Positions 14,925 through 23,862 of a stretch of 64,000 bases of DNA are shown here, in pieces. The translations under genes and the position numbers were made by a program. Each line of letters opens with the position of its first letter. The first letter of the stretch is position 1. Below the pieces are notes generated by a model. That model was not told the origin of the DNA. It made no database searches and saw nothing but the letters and a program-made list of their open reading frames with translations. This stretch comes from Photobacterium proteolyticum (GTDB taxonomy: Bacteria; Pseudomonadota; Gammaproteobacteria; Enterobacterales; Vibrionaceae), in assembly GCF_001939735.1 (NCBI RefSeq), contig NZ_MJIL01000095.1, forward strand, positions 141,635-205,634, written 5' to 3'.

Positions 14925-16490
14925 GTGCCAGGTTTGAGCCAGATTGAAATGTCATGTTGAACTAGCTTTTAAGCACGCTTTCTTTACCGGTGTTTGGAGC
15001 CTGTGGATGCCATTGACCATGACTGACAAATCAAGCTCAAGATACCTGTGACAAATGCATCACCGGTGTCGAAGCTGCCCGTTTGCATAAGCTGAGCCCT
15101 TGCCAAGTTTATCGTATGGTCAAACGCTTCGCTGAGTTCGGCGCTGCCGGTTTGGTTTCTTTAAGGCGTGGCCAGCCCGGCAATCATCGCTACGATGATA
15201 AATTGAAATTACAGGCATTGGCATTGCTCCATCAACATTACTCGGACTTTGGCCCGACATTGGCTCATGAAAAACTCTCGGAGCTCCATGGCATGTCAGT
15301 ATCTTTGGAAACACTGCGCCAATGGATGATCGCCAACGGTCTCTGGGTTCCCCATGCCAAACGTAAACCACGTGTCTATCAGCCTCGCCACCGGCGTGAT
15401 TGTCTTGGCGAGCTGATCCAGATTGACGGCTCCCACCATGACTGGTTTGAAGGCCGCAGCGCCAAATGCTGCCTGCTGGTTTACATCGATGATGCCACCG
15501 GTCGTTTGATGAACCTCCGTTTCAGCGAAACGGAATCGGCCTTTGATTACATGGTGGCTACCCGTGAGTACATCGCACAACACGGCAAACCGACAGCGCT
15601 CTACAGTGACCGCCATGCAGTATTTCATGTCAGCAAGCGAGATGCCCAGTCTGACCGTCTGACCCAGTTTGGACGCGTGCTCAATGATCTGAATATCGAG
15701 CTCATCTGCGCCAACAGTTCGCAAGCCAAGGGTGCGAACAAAACGTTACAGGATCGCTTAGTCAAGGAGATGCGCCTGCAAGGCATAAATACCATCGAGC
15801 AAGCCAATGCCTGGCTCCCCGACTTTATCGCGGATTTCAATCGCCGCTTTGCCAAACCGCCGCGGTATCCCAAGGACATGTATCGGCCTGTGCGGGAATC
15901 TGCTGAGGAGCTTGATGATATCTTTGCCTGGCAGGAGCTGCGCAAGCTCTCGAAATCCCTGACGTTTCAGTATGACAAGGTCGTCTATCTCATTGAGCCT
16001 ACCGAAGAAAACCAGCGTCTGGTCCATCAGGTCGTCAAGGTGCTCGACCGGCCTGACGGCACCATTGCCATCCAGTATGGCCGCCGGAAGTTAGAGTTCA
16101 AAATCTTCGACAAGCTGGCCGATGTCGACCAGGGACAAGTCGTCGACAACAAGCACCTCGGTGCGGTACTGAAGTTTGCCCAGGCCAAGCAGGAGGAGTT
16201 CGAGCAGCAACAGAAACGCGGGCGCAGCAAGAAAGCGCCCAAACGGACCGCCCAGCAGCGGGCTATCCGGCAACTTGAACAGCTAAACCCGGTATTGATT
16301 CATCCCGGACAATTTAAAGCCGGCAGCCGGAAGAAACCCTGACTTCCCTGCTCTGCCGCCACTCATTGGCCAGGCTGAACGACCTTGGAAAGAGACATTG
16401 TAACCTGGGAAGACAGGCAGACATTTTAATACGAGATAAACACCACCCAAACGGGTTGTACTTTTTAACATGGTTTGGGTCAGCCCGGTA
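14925..16490 (+). mobile_element. Decayed ISNCY (IS1202-type) element
   Basis: An ISNCY-type transposase remnant lies between weakly matching ends. The right end contains TTTGGGTCAGC (16474-16484); its reverse complement partly matches TTTGAGCCAGA at the left (14933-14943), and both sides also have CATGTT nearby. The boundaries are approximate. It lies directly beyond the prophage, in host terminus DNA. Confidence 0.6.
15019..16342 (+). pseudogene. ISNCY-type DDE transposase, probably inactive
   Basis: The main open frame (15083-16342) reads as an ISNCY/IS1202-type transposase with an HTH-like start (CQVYRMVKRFAEFGAAGLVS). The first catalytic Asp is in LIQIDGSHHDWFEG and the second in LYSDRHAVF. 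The family normally has QAKGRVERAN with the catalytic Glu; here the frame reads QAKGANKTLQD, as if RVER were deleted. The natural N-terminus also seems broken: the likely ATG at 15019 is out of frame, while family-like sequence (GVEAARLHKLS) continues upstream without a start. Both defects point to an inactive gene. Confidence 0.78.
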
Positions 16491-16636
16491 TCATTTCAAA
16501 TTGAAATTGACTGAAACTCAGTCTCACACAAATTTAGAAACTCAAACTTTACTAGGCCTAACACGAACTGTCGTTTAATCCGTTTTTTGAAAATAGTCGT
16601 TCTAAATTTACGTGAGACTTCTCAATGGTTGCAGGT

Positions 16637-17170
16637 TCAGTGATTCAATGCTGCATCAGTTGCTTCTACTAAGCTTTTAAAATACTTAATACATTTCTCC
16701 GCTTCGGGCTTACTGATCAAATGTGAGATTTGCTTATCAGCGACTGATCGATGCACAGCATCTCCACGCTTCTTTATCCACTCATTGAGTTTAGTTCGAG
16801 TCCTATCTGGGTCCTCATAGCCAGGCCATGACCAAGACTCTGTCACATCAATACCAAGGAAACGTTCAAAGATATCTTTTGTTTTCTTACTGTTCGGTGT
16901 GTGGAAGAACTTTAGCTCTTTTTCTAGCGAGTTGTTTATGAAGTTACCTATCTGGCAGCCTTGAAGTACCTTGGTTTGCAATGCAACTTCCTCGCTAATC
17001 TTGTCTTCAACATAAGTTTCCCATGCTGTTAAAGACATTATCAGCGCAGCGCGTTTAAGTTCTTCTGGGTCACGTCCCAAATCTGGGATACTCTTCATAT
17101 GTTCATAGGCTTCTAAAATCCTTTCAGCGTCTTGAATAGACACATCGAACACATTCTTTGCTTGGCACAT
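16637..17170 (-). CDS. HEPN-domain protein, putative RNase
   Basis: The 177-residue protein is mostly helical and fits HEPN RNases of the RiboL-PSP-HEPN kind. AALIMSLTAWETYVEDKISE lies near 41-60. The catalytic R-x4-H motif appears as RGDAVH (Arg135, His140) in KLNEWIKKRGDAVHRSVADK. HEPN enzymes cut RNA and are common toxin effectors in defence systems. It is the last gene of the ATPase-vWA operon, 19 bases after the vWA stop, so it is probably the effector or a regulated partner. RNase activity is inferred from the motif. Confidence 0.75.
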   Translation of the reverse strand: MCQAKNVFDVSIQDAERILEAYEHMKSIPDLGRDPEELKRAALIMSLTAWETYVEDKISEEVALQTKVLQGCQIGNFINNSLEKELKFFHTPNSKKTKDIFERFLGIDVTESWSWPGYEDPDRTRTKLNEWIKKRGDAVHRSVADKQISHLISKPEAEKCIKYFKSLVEATDAALNH

Positions 17171-17189
17171 AACAATCCTTTAAATTTTA

Positions 17190-18731
17190 CTAACGTTTTA
17201 AATCTACCCATTCCGAAAAGTAATGCATCGGGTCACAAATTTTGCTCATTGATGTGTAGTGAGAGCTGCCTATTTGAATGCCGTGGACTTGTAGTCCCTG
17301 CTTTTCTCTTCGATTGCCAATTTTTCTACTTAATCCCGAAGAAACTGGAAATTCACCATCGCTAACTAACAAAATATCTGCTTTGTACCACTCTTCTGAG
17401 TCACACTTTTCCAGTGCTTTGTTGAGCGGCCCCTCAGCGTCAGTGCCTCCTCCAAAAGACATCGTCAGGAAATTAAGCAACTCATTAAACCCTGAAGTAT
17501 CTAACGTCAGGTCAAGTTCGCTAATTTCCTTCTTACTACCAAATAGATATACATAACAACGCCGTTTTTCTTTGTAGGCTACTTTCATGCATTCCAAAAC
17601 GGTCGCTTTGGCAATGTTTTCTGGTAATCCTTTCATAGAGCCTGATGTATCTAAACAAATAACCATAGGGCCTCGATTCTTATTGTTTCGATGGCCTTGT
17701 TTGTTACTTAGAGACTCTTGCTCTCTTACTTCTTCTATTTCCAGTACTTCAGTTCCTTCCACAGAGTATGAAAGTAAAGCATGTTCAGCTCTTTTGGCGT
17801 GCCATAGCTTTTTAAGCACCGGATTAGTTAAAAGCGAGGCTTCTTGGGGCAACATTCGGGAGATCGAATCTGAACGTGTTATACCTTTGGTTTCCATTGG
17901 GATAAGAGGTGTTGCTACATACTTCTCATGTCTAGAAGCTACGCTCATTTTTATTACGATCTCTTCAAGCACAGAGCCCTCTGTTTGCTCATCACGCCCT
18001 AAGTCTCGAATCAAGCTTTGTAACTTCGGGAGCTTTTTGACAAGCTTATTTAGTCGTGTGATATCGAGCCAACCATGGCTTTGAAAAACGCCTTTTGATA
18101 AATCAAAACCCAATCCCGTGATCAACCCAAGCTCAGTGAATACTTCTTCTAGTTGAGACCATACAGCCAACCTCTCTTGCCATACATCAGGCAAGAGAGC
18201 CGTGGTATCAGAGAGCAATTCTTGCCAAGCTTCTTCCGAAGCAGTTACGGCAATTCTTGTTCGCTGTGCATTAGTGAGAGAAAGAGGTTTGGTTTGTTTG
18301 CGCTTGTTCTTTCTCTTCTCCAAAGCTTGTTTAATTTGGTTTAACGCTTCATCTTCCAACTGTTGTATCAGGTCAGCTACCAATGGAACTGCTCGTAACT
18401 GAAGCTTATCTATCGCTACAAGTATGTCCGATAATAGAGCATCTGTGACTTCTTCATTTTCGAAGCAATACCGTTTTAACCCTGTTTCCTCCACCACTTT
18501 GCAAATAGCACTTTGCAATGGTTGAGGAGCCAAAGGGTATAGACTCGTCGGGCTTTCTCCTGATAAAAGCTCGTTTCTAGAGTTGGTCAAAGATTTACAG
18601 CGCTCCGGCAACGCTCCATGAGAGCTCGTGATAACTGCCGGCAGAAACTTCTCCGGCACTTTATCAAGACAAGTGAATTGGCTATCCAAATTTAGCAACG
18701 GAGACTTAACCATGTATGACTCGCTAATCAC
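17190..18731 (-). CDS. ViaA-like vWA-domain protein
   Basis: The protein is about 513 residues. A helical N-terminal part of about 350 residues precedes a von Willebrand A domain with MIDAS residues: DTSGSM near residue 363, GGGTD near 430 and VSDGEF near 460. The order and flanks (GPMVICLDTSGSM, KRRCYVYLF, EEWYKADILLVSD) resemble E. coli ViaA, the partner of RavA. GTG 18731 is preferred because AAGGAG lies 6 bases upstream and it overlaps the ATPase stop; ATGs at 18755 and 18713 are alternatives. It probably works as a complex with the upstream ATPase. Confidence 0.82.
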   Translation of the reverse strand: MISESYMVKSPLLNLDSQFTCLDKVPEKFLPAVITSSHGALPERCKSLTNSRNELLSGESPTSLYPLAPQPLQSAICKVVEETGLKRYCFENEEVTDALLSDILVAIDKLQLRAVPLVADLIQQLEDEALNQIKQALEKRKNKRKQTKPLSLTNAQRTRIAVTASEEAWQELLSDTTALLPDVWQERLAVWSQLEEVFTELGLITGLGFDLSKGVFQSHGWLDITRLNKLVKKLPKLQSLIRDLGRDEQTEGSVLEEIVIKMSVASRHEKYVATPLIPMETKGITRSDSISRMLPQEASLLTNPVLKKLWHAKRAEHALLSYSVEGTEVLEIEEVREQESLSNKQGHRNNKNRGPMVICLDTSGSMKGLPENIAKATVLECMKVAYKEKRRCYVYLFGSKKEISELDLTLDTSGFNELLNFLTMSFGGGTDAEGPLNKALEKCDSEEWYKADILLVSDGEFPVSSGLSRKIGNRREKQGLQVHGIQIGSSHYTSMSKICDPMHYFSEWVDLKR

Positions 18732-20244
18732 ACAACTCTCCTTCAATTGCTTCACTATCTTCTTCCAGCTCTAACGCTAAGTCGAGCTCTGACTCCTGCG
18801 GAAGGTTTTTGAACCCAGACTCCAGAGATGTAACCCTTTTTAGAAGTTTATCGACTTCTTTTTGAGAAGTGTGCAGAGCATCTGTAACCTCAGAGAGCAT
18901 ACTTTTATCTAGCCACAGATGCTTCTCAAAGTATCCAGTGACATCTGAGAGCCCTTTATTTACCTGACTATAAAACTCCTCGATACTATTTCTTATACCC
19001 TGAATTTCTAAGACTCGTCCTTCAACATGGGCTTTCGAAAATGACCTACGTAAAGAAACTGGTTTATTTTTGAACTCTTCCATGATTGGTTTGTTCTTGT
19101 TCGAATAGGAACCCTTATATGTTGTCTCTTCACTGTACCGATCATCCCAATAAAGCAATTCTCCATATTCATCTTTCTTCTGGTACTTACTAACTTCTTC
19201 TATGGTTTCTTCCCCATCTCGGTCGACATATAAAAGACGACCTTGAGCATTTCGCTTATGATTCTGTTGTTCCTCTTTAAGTTTACCTTCCCATGCTTTG
19301 AGAACTTGTAATAGGCGTGATGGAGGCATTTTCCCATTGACTGTTACCAAACGCTTGTATAATTCTTCAAGACCTTCAAACTGCTCTGGCTGCTCCCATA
19401 AGCAATGAGGAAGAATCCAAGTGTCGTAGATACTGGTTTCGTTAAAGCCTGAAGTGAAGGCTGACACTTTCATTAACTTCACCAGTTTTCGCCATCGACG
19501 ATCTGATACGTAAATATCTTGTGCTACCAAGTAATTGCGAAACTCTTTGCAAGCCTCTCTCGTTGCAGCAGTTAACTCAACTTTCTCAGCTAGGCGCTGT
19601 ACCTCATTTAGATCTTCAACCTTCAAACGGACATTGAGTTCTGGGTCAAAGCCCTCTAATGCTCCACAAAGTAACTCATCAAACGATTCCGTTGACACAG
19701 GTGAAACATAAGAACGCAGAATAAATCTATCGTACAGAGCGCTGAGCTCTTCACCCTCAGGTAGCTCGTTACTTGCGGCAACAACCGATATTAAGGGAAC
19801 ATCGACTCTTCGATTTCCATTGTCAAACTGGCGTTCATTCAGCAAAGTTAAAAGACTGTTTAAGATCGCACTGTTAGCTTTGAATATCTCATCGATGAAA
19901 GCCACCGATGTTTCAGGGAGGTAGCCGCTCGTCAATCTGTTGTAGCGGTCTTCTTCTAATGCTCTGATTGATAGTGGCCCAAACAATTCTTCTGGTACCG
20001 AAAAACGAGTAACTAAACGCTCGAAGTAGTTCGCCTCAACAAATACGTTTTTCAAACGTTTTGCTAATTCACTTTTAGCAGTTCCGGGAGGACCTACAAG
20101 TAACACATGCTCACCAGAAAGAGCTGCTAACATCATTAATCTAACTTGGTGCTCTCTTTCCAATAACCCACCGCTCATTTGAGCCATTAGTGTCTGGAGC
20201 TTGTCTTTTCTGCTCATTGTTGTAACACATACTGTCGTTGTCAC
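18724..20244 (-). CDS. RavA-like MoxR AAA+ ATPase
   Basis: The 506-residue AAA+ protein of the MoxR/RavA group has Walker A GPPGTAKSE (51-59), the MoxR-typical EELFGPLSI near 87, Walker B VAFIDEIF (about 114) and the sensor AASNELPEGEELSALYDRF. RavA-like SDRRWRKLVKLMKVSAF follows, then a C-terminal helical/coiled region. RavA forms hexamers that work with ViaA. The start is GTG 20244 with GAAGGA 7 bases upstream; ATG 20217 is an alternative. It leads the operon ATPase-vWA-HEPN. A remodelling function is inferred; the substrate is unknown. Confidence 0.85.
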   Translation of the reverse strand: MTTTVCVTTMSRKDKLQTLMAQMSGGLLEREHQVRLMMLAALSGEHVLLVGPPGTAKSELAKRLKNVFVEANYFERLVTRFSVPEELFGPLSIRALEEDRYNRLTSGYLPETSVAFIDEIFKANSAILNSLLTLLNERQFDNGNRRVDVPLISVVAASNELPEGEELSALYDRFILRSYVSPVSTESFDELLCGALEGFDPELNVRLKVEDLNEVQRLAEKVELTAATREACKEFRNYLVAQDIYVSDRRWRKLVKLMKVSAFTSGFNETSIYDTWILPHCLWEQPEQFEGLEELYKRLVTVNGKMPPSRLLQVLKAWEGKLKEEQQNHKRNAQGRLLYVDRDGEETIEEVSKYQKKDEYGELLYWDDRYSEETTYKGSYSNKNKPIMEEFKNKPVSLRRSFSKAHVEGRVLEIQGIRNSIEEFYSQVNKGLSDVTGYFEKHLWLDKSMLSEVTDALHTSQKEVDKLLKRVTSLESGFKNLPQESELDLALELEEDSEAIEGELCD

Positions 20245-20567
20245 AAAAAATTCCTTCTTTCAATTTATCGCCAACAAGAAAAACAATGCACACTTATACA
20301 CCTAAATGCACATTTGTGAATCTATAGCCCTGATTCTCTTGCTGTTCTGTGATCGATAATTTATGCAATCATGCACTAACAATGTAAACACCAAGTGCAT
20401 AAGTCCATAACTATCAATATCAATTTGCTATCAACTTACATGCCAAAATATATATCATTGTTTTTATTGAAGTAAATACAAGGATAAGTAAGATATGCCG
20501 TAAAAATATATACCAATGGTAATTTTTATTACGATATAATGTTGGCATGGAAATAGAGATAAGCTGA
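20245..20567 (-). promoter_or_regulatory. Control region of the ATPase-vWA-HEPN operon, sigma54-like box
   Basis: This AT-rich 323-base leader contains, on the minus strand, TGGCATG (20445-20439), four bases, then TTGAT (20434-20430). This is the sigma54 -24/-12 layout, except that the conserved -12 GC is GA. AATGCACA occurs twice 20 bases apart (20285, 20305), with further TGCA-centred motifs near 20363-20400, including ATGCACT facing AGTGCAT. These may be regulator sites or mRNA structure. No gene was found here. Confidence 0.4.
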
Positions 20568-21224
20568 TTAGCGCCTAAATGGAACAACATTACTCATGTC
20601 GTTACTTGCTGGGTTAGGTTGGGTAATTTGTTGAACATACGCGAGCAAGCGTTCGATTGGGATAAATCGCTGCTTCTTGCTGCCGACTTTCACGCTTTTG
20701 GTTTGAGAATTGATGTAGCTAGATATCTCAAATGCCAATGGCTGGTTTAAGCGGTCGAGGTTTCTATCTTCCAAGGTTTGCGTGACCCATTGGGCAGCAT
20801 CAGAGATATGGCCGTTAATGCTAAGGTCTGTGTTTTTTATCCAGTACGGCGTGAACTCAATGTCATTGAGCTTTGATAACATAATGGCAATATCGTAACG
20901 GCTAACTAAGCCCTGTGTTTCCAATGCCTCAACAAAGGCAAATTGCCACTCTATTTTTAGCCGCTCACTTAATTCATCAAGGGTGAGAAACGCTCTGTTC
21001 AGCGGAATAAAATAGATAAAGCGGCTGTAGGCTTCACAGACGATCAGGGTTCTCTCCATCGATTGATGACGATTATCAAGGATGTGAACCTGCCAACTCA
21101 TAGTGTTGGAACTTGAGTGCAGTTTATTCACGCCCGCTTGCTTACCCAGTTCAGCAGGCAAACGTGGTAAATCCGCTTTGAGCCATTTGTTGAGTGCGTT
21201 ACTGGCGCTAATTTGGAGTTGCAT
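20568..21224 (-). CDS. Unknown protein in accessory island, 218 aa
   Basis: The 218-residue soluble protein starts LQISASNALNKWLKADLPRL. A central strand-rich part (MSWQVHILDNR, then LIVCEAYSRFIYFIPLNRAF) is followed by helices and a short basic C-terminus ending VVPFRR. The N-terminal half weakly recalls DUF6933-like proteins, but I cannot assign it. It lies on the same strand 323 bases upstream of the RavA-like gene and may or may not belong to that system. Confidence 0.72.
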   Translation of the reverse strand: MQLQISASNALNKWLKADLPRLPAELGKQAGVNKLHSSSNTMSWQVHILDNRHQSMERTLIVCEAYSRFIYFIPLNRAFLTLDELSERLKIEWQFAFVEALETQGLVSRYDIAIMLSKLNDIEFTPYWIKNTDLSINGHISDAAQWVTQTLEDRNLDRLNQPLAFEISSYINSQTKSVKVGSKKQRFIPIERLLAYVQQITQPNPASNDMSNVVPFRR

Positions 21225-21296
21225 AGAAATAACCCACTAACCTTAGATCAAATAAAGAGGCATCCGAAGATACTTCTGAAATTTAGAATTGAAGCA

Positions 21297-21309
21297 TTGA
21301 CACTGTCAA
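21297..21309. promoter_or_regulatory. Palindrome upstream of the 218-aa gene
   Basis: TTGACACTGTCAA is a palindrome with a one-base centre, 73 bases upstream of the ATG at 21224. On the minus strand it includes TTGACA, a perfect -35-like box. It may be an operator over a promoter, but no strong -10 box is seen. The rest of 21225-21590 holds only the terminator below. Confidence 0.4.
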
Positions 21310-21423
21310 TAAATATACTAAACGCTAACACTATGATTTAATTGAGTCTTTGTGAAGTATCACATTTTTTATCGTAATGATAATTACAAAGGGTCAGTAT
21401 ATTACCAATGAGTTAAGGCTTGT

Positions 21424-21455
21424 AAAAAAAACCGCCAGACAAAAGATGGCGGTTT
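21424..21455 (-). terminator. Terminator of the RtcR-like gene
   Basis: On the minus strand AAACCGCCA pairs with TGGCGGTTT (arms 21447-21455 and 21429-21437) and a run of eight T follows, about 135 bases after the regulator's stop. Confidence 0.8.
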
Positions 21456-21590
21456 GAGATGCTTCTGCAAATGCAGCCAATTCTGGCCAATCTTTTCTTA
21501 GATGTTCAAAGTTCACTGACGTTTTCACTCTTATTGTAATTCTTTCCTCAATGAGCAATGGGTATGCCAACCCTGTTCTAGCCGCCTTCT

Positions 21591-23075
21591 TTATTCTTCA
21601 ATCCCTAGTTTTGTCATCCATCCGCTTAACGTCTGATGACTCTTAAGTCCTAATGCTTCCGCTGCTTTGGATTTATTTCTACGACTATACCCCAAAGCTG
21701 AATTAACCGCATCTTTCTTAATGTTATCAATATATTGTTGAATATCTCCTGGAACAGAAAATGAGTTTGTTCTTGGTTGGCTAGTACCAGCGCTTAATAT
21801 CGAAGATTGAAGATCTTGTGCCAAAACGGTGTTCGCTTCAGACCATAAAACAGCCCTGTTCAATGTATTCCAAAGCTCCCTTATATTGCCAGGCCATGAG
21901 TAAGACTGTGCAAATTGTATTGCATCTTTGGAAATTTTCTTACTGTCAAACTGCGGATGCTTTTCCGCTTGTTGATTGATGTCACTCATTAGTGTGTCGA
22001 TGAGTTCTGGAATGTCTTCAGCTCTAGATCTAAGTGGTGGCATTTCGATAACACCTACCGCAAGCCGGTAAAATAGATCTTCACGAAATGTCCCTTCTGA
22101 TGTCATTTGAAATAGGTCTTGATGCGTTGCCGCGATAATGCGCACGTCAATCACCTTAGATTTTACATCACCTACTCTCGTGATCTCTTTTTGTTGTAGC
22201 GCTCTCAGTAGCTTAACTTGAACGCCAAGTGGAAGCTCACCAACTTCATCAAGAAACAAAGTGCCGCCATTCGCCTGCTCAAATAGTCCTGAGTGATCTT
22301 TATCTGCTCCGGTAAACGCCCCTCTAACGTGACCAAAAAGAATTGAGTCAACCAAGTTTTCTGGCAATGCACCGCAGTTCACAGCTCTAAATGTTTTATC
22401 AGAACGGGGGCTAGCATTGTGAATTGCTGTGGCCATCACTTCTTTACCTGACCCGCTTTCACCAAGTACAAGGGCAGGCAAATCCGATAACGCGAGCCTT
22501 TGAGCTTTTTTCACTAAATACCGCATCGTGTCAGACTTTGCAGTAATGGCTTCAAAAGCTGGGCTTAATCTAGGGTTGTCTGAAGTAAGCGACTGTAAGG
22601 CACTGGTGGATGCCTTAGTATATTCCGTAGCGAAATCAACAGGGATCTCAACCTCAATTATTTCACCCTTTGGAGAGGTTTGAAGCAGCTGACATTTCGC
22701 AATGCTCTTACCAAGCAATACAGAAACAACAGCCATCGCTGGCGTACCGGAAGTTAGGTTAAGGTAAATTTGTTCCGAATCAGAAGAGAGCTTACCAAGG
22801 TGCTTCTGCATCACTTTTGTTATTGACGAGTAGTCAATTGGGGATACCAATCTTACACGCAGAATAGTTACTGAGGTCTTGGAACGACCAACACAAGCGA
22901 GCTTTCTCTCCAACCGTTCTTTGTAGTCGTACCACTCATCTTCCCATGTACTGGCAAGAATAATGATTCTGTCGAGAGTTTTCCCTTTAAGAGCAATCGT
23001 TGCAATTGAAGCAGATTTATCCAGCTTCATTTGATCGAGATCTGTTCTGCCAAGCCAACTGAGCAAGGTTGCCAT
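21591..23075 (-). CDS. CARF-sigma54 activator, RtcR-like
   Basis: The 494-residue enhancer-binding protein has three parts. Residues 1-150 resemble a CARF-type sensor as in RtcR and Csm6-like proteins (LLSWLGRTDLDQ start; IYLNLTSGTPAMAVVSVLLG near 103-122). The AAA+ domain has Walker A GESGSGKE (205-212), the sigma54-contacting GAFTGA (252-257) and Walker B GGTLFLDEVGEL (about 270). A Fis-type HTH ends it (SKAAEALGLKSHQTLSGWM). RtcR senses RNA with damaged or cyclic-phosphate ends and switches on RNA repair. Here rtcAB is absent; the nearest candidate target on the strand is the ATPase-vWA-HEPN operon. The ligand is unknown. Confidence 0.87.
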   Translation of the reverse strand: MATLLSWLGRTDLDQMKLDKSASIATIALKGKTLDRIIILASTWEDEWYDYKERLERKLACVGRSKTSVTILRVRLVSPIDYSSITKVMQKHLGKLSSDSEQIYLNLTSGTPAMAVVSVLLGKSIAKCQLLQTSPKGEIIEVEIPVDFATEYTKASTSALQSLTSDNPRLSPAFEAITAKSDTMRYLVKKAQRLALSDLPALVLGESGSGKEVMATAIHNASPRSDKTFRAVNCGALPENLVDSILFGHVRGAFTGADKDHSGLFEQANGGTLFLDEVGELPLGVQVKLLRALQQKEITRVGDVKSKVIDVRIIAATHQDLFQMTSEGTFREDLFYRLAVGVIEMPPLRSRAEDIPELIDTLMSDINQQAEKHPQFDSKKISKDAIQFAQSYSWPGNIRELWNTLNRAVLWSEANTVLAQDLQSSILSAGTSQPRTNSFSVPGDIQQYIDNIKKDAVNSALGYSRRNKSKAAEALGLKSHQTLSGWMTKLGIEE

Positions 23076-23341
23076 TTCAACGTCCGTAACTATTTTTACT
23101 TTTGGGAAGACAGCTTACATTAATAGTCTCTCAGTTGATATTCAATTAGTCGCTTTGTCTGGATATTGCTATTATAATCAGCAATGCTAAAACTTACTTG
23201 TTAAACAAAAGCAATACTTAAATCAGTGGATGAAACGCTGGTTTCATAACAATGTGTGTTTGAACTGCAAAATGCCAACAGTCATTACTCTAAAGGTCGC
23301 AACCAGATAGTCACTTTGCATTTTTAAGGTTCCTCCATGTT

Positions 23342-23706
23342 CTAAGGTTCAATATGATGACTAATACATTTCTTCAGTAGCTTATGGTTTACTCCAAGGA
23401 TTTCAGATGATTCTTTGACTAGCTGCCTAGCTCTACTCTCTTTTAGGCCGAATTGTTGCCCAATTTCATTGTAATTGTAGCCATCAAGGCGCATTTTCAT
23501 CATCGCTGTACTACGCGTTCACTTAACCCCAATTTTACCATACACGACTTAATGTCTATTACGTCATACTCACTAAGTTCTGTCGCTTGAGCCATCATGA
23601 ACTTTTGCCACTTTTCAGCGTATGTGTTCCGAAATCGCAGGTCCATAGCGGCACTACCGAACAGCATCACCCCGGTCTTGGTGCTGGATTCTTCCAGGTT
23701 AATCAT
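23342..23706 (-). pseudogene. Chimeric remnant: prophage N-terminus joined to frameshifted HTH protein
   Basis: From ATG 23706 the frame first reads INLEESSTKTGVMLFGSAAM, a shortened copy of the prophage protein at 3673-3888. It then switches to unrelated sequence (RNTYAEKWQKFMMAQATELS). This frame stops at 23500 after LSERVVQR. A second frame at once continues from ATG 23503 with MMKMRLDGYNYNEIGQQFGL and KESRARQLVKESSEI, to 23342. Joined, LSERVVQR plus MMKMRLDGYNYNEIG looks like one sigma-region-4-like HTH, so a one-base frameshift probably split the gene. It is unlikely to be functional. Confidence 0.6.
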
Positions 23707-23721
23707 AACAGTCCTTGTGAA
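23647..23721. repeat. Degraded copy of prophage sequence 3811-3903
   Basis: About 75 bp match the left prophage segment (shared pieces include TTGGTGCTGGATTCTT and TTAATCATAACAGTCCTTG) apart from scattered changes and a roughly 20-base deletion. It indicates a past visit by a related prophage, or recombination with one. Confidence 0.75.
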
Positions 23722-23862
23722 GTGCGATATAACCGCAGGCACCTGGGTCATATGAGAACTGTTTATATACAGTTCTCATATGCTCAACACTTACTCCTAC
23801 CCATTAATGGTTAAAACCATTTGCATAGTCTATGTTTAAGACTTAGAGAAATAGAGGTGGAT

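Noticed and set aside
14925..16490. Intact insertion sequence with exact terminal repeats and target duplication
   Set aside because: The inverted ends match only partly and no clear target duplication was found, so the boundaries are given as approximate.
16366..16578. Rightward 70-codon frame after the transposase
   Set aside because: It spans the IS right end and flanking remnant DNA, with no ribosome-binding site or domain.
20439..20445. Fully canonical sigma54 promoter for the ATPase operon
   Set aside because: The -24 half is good, but the -12 GC is replaced by GA, so it is kept only as a tentative box.
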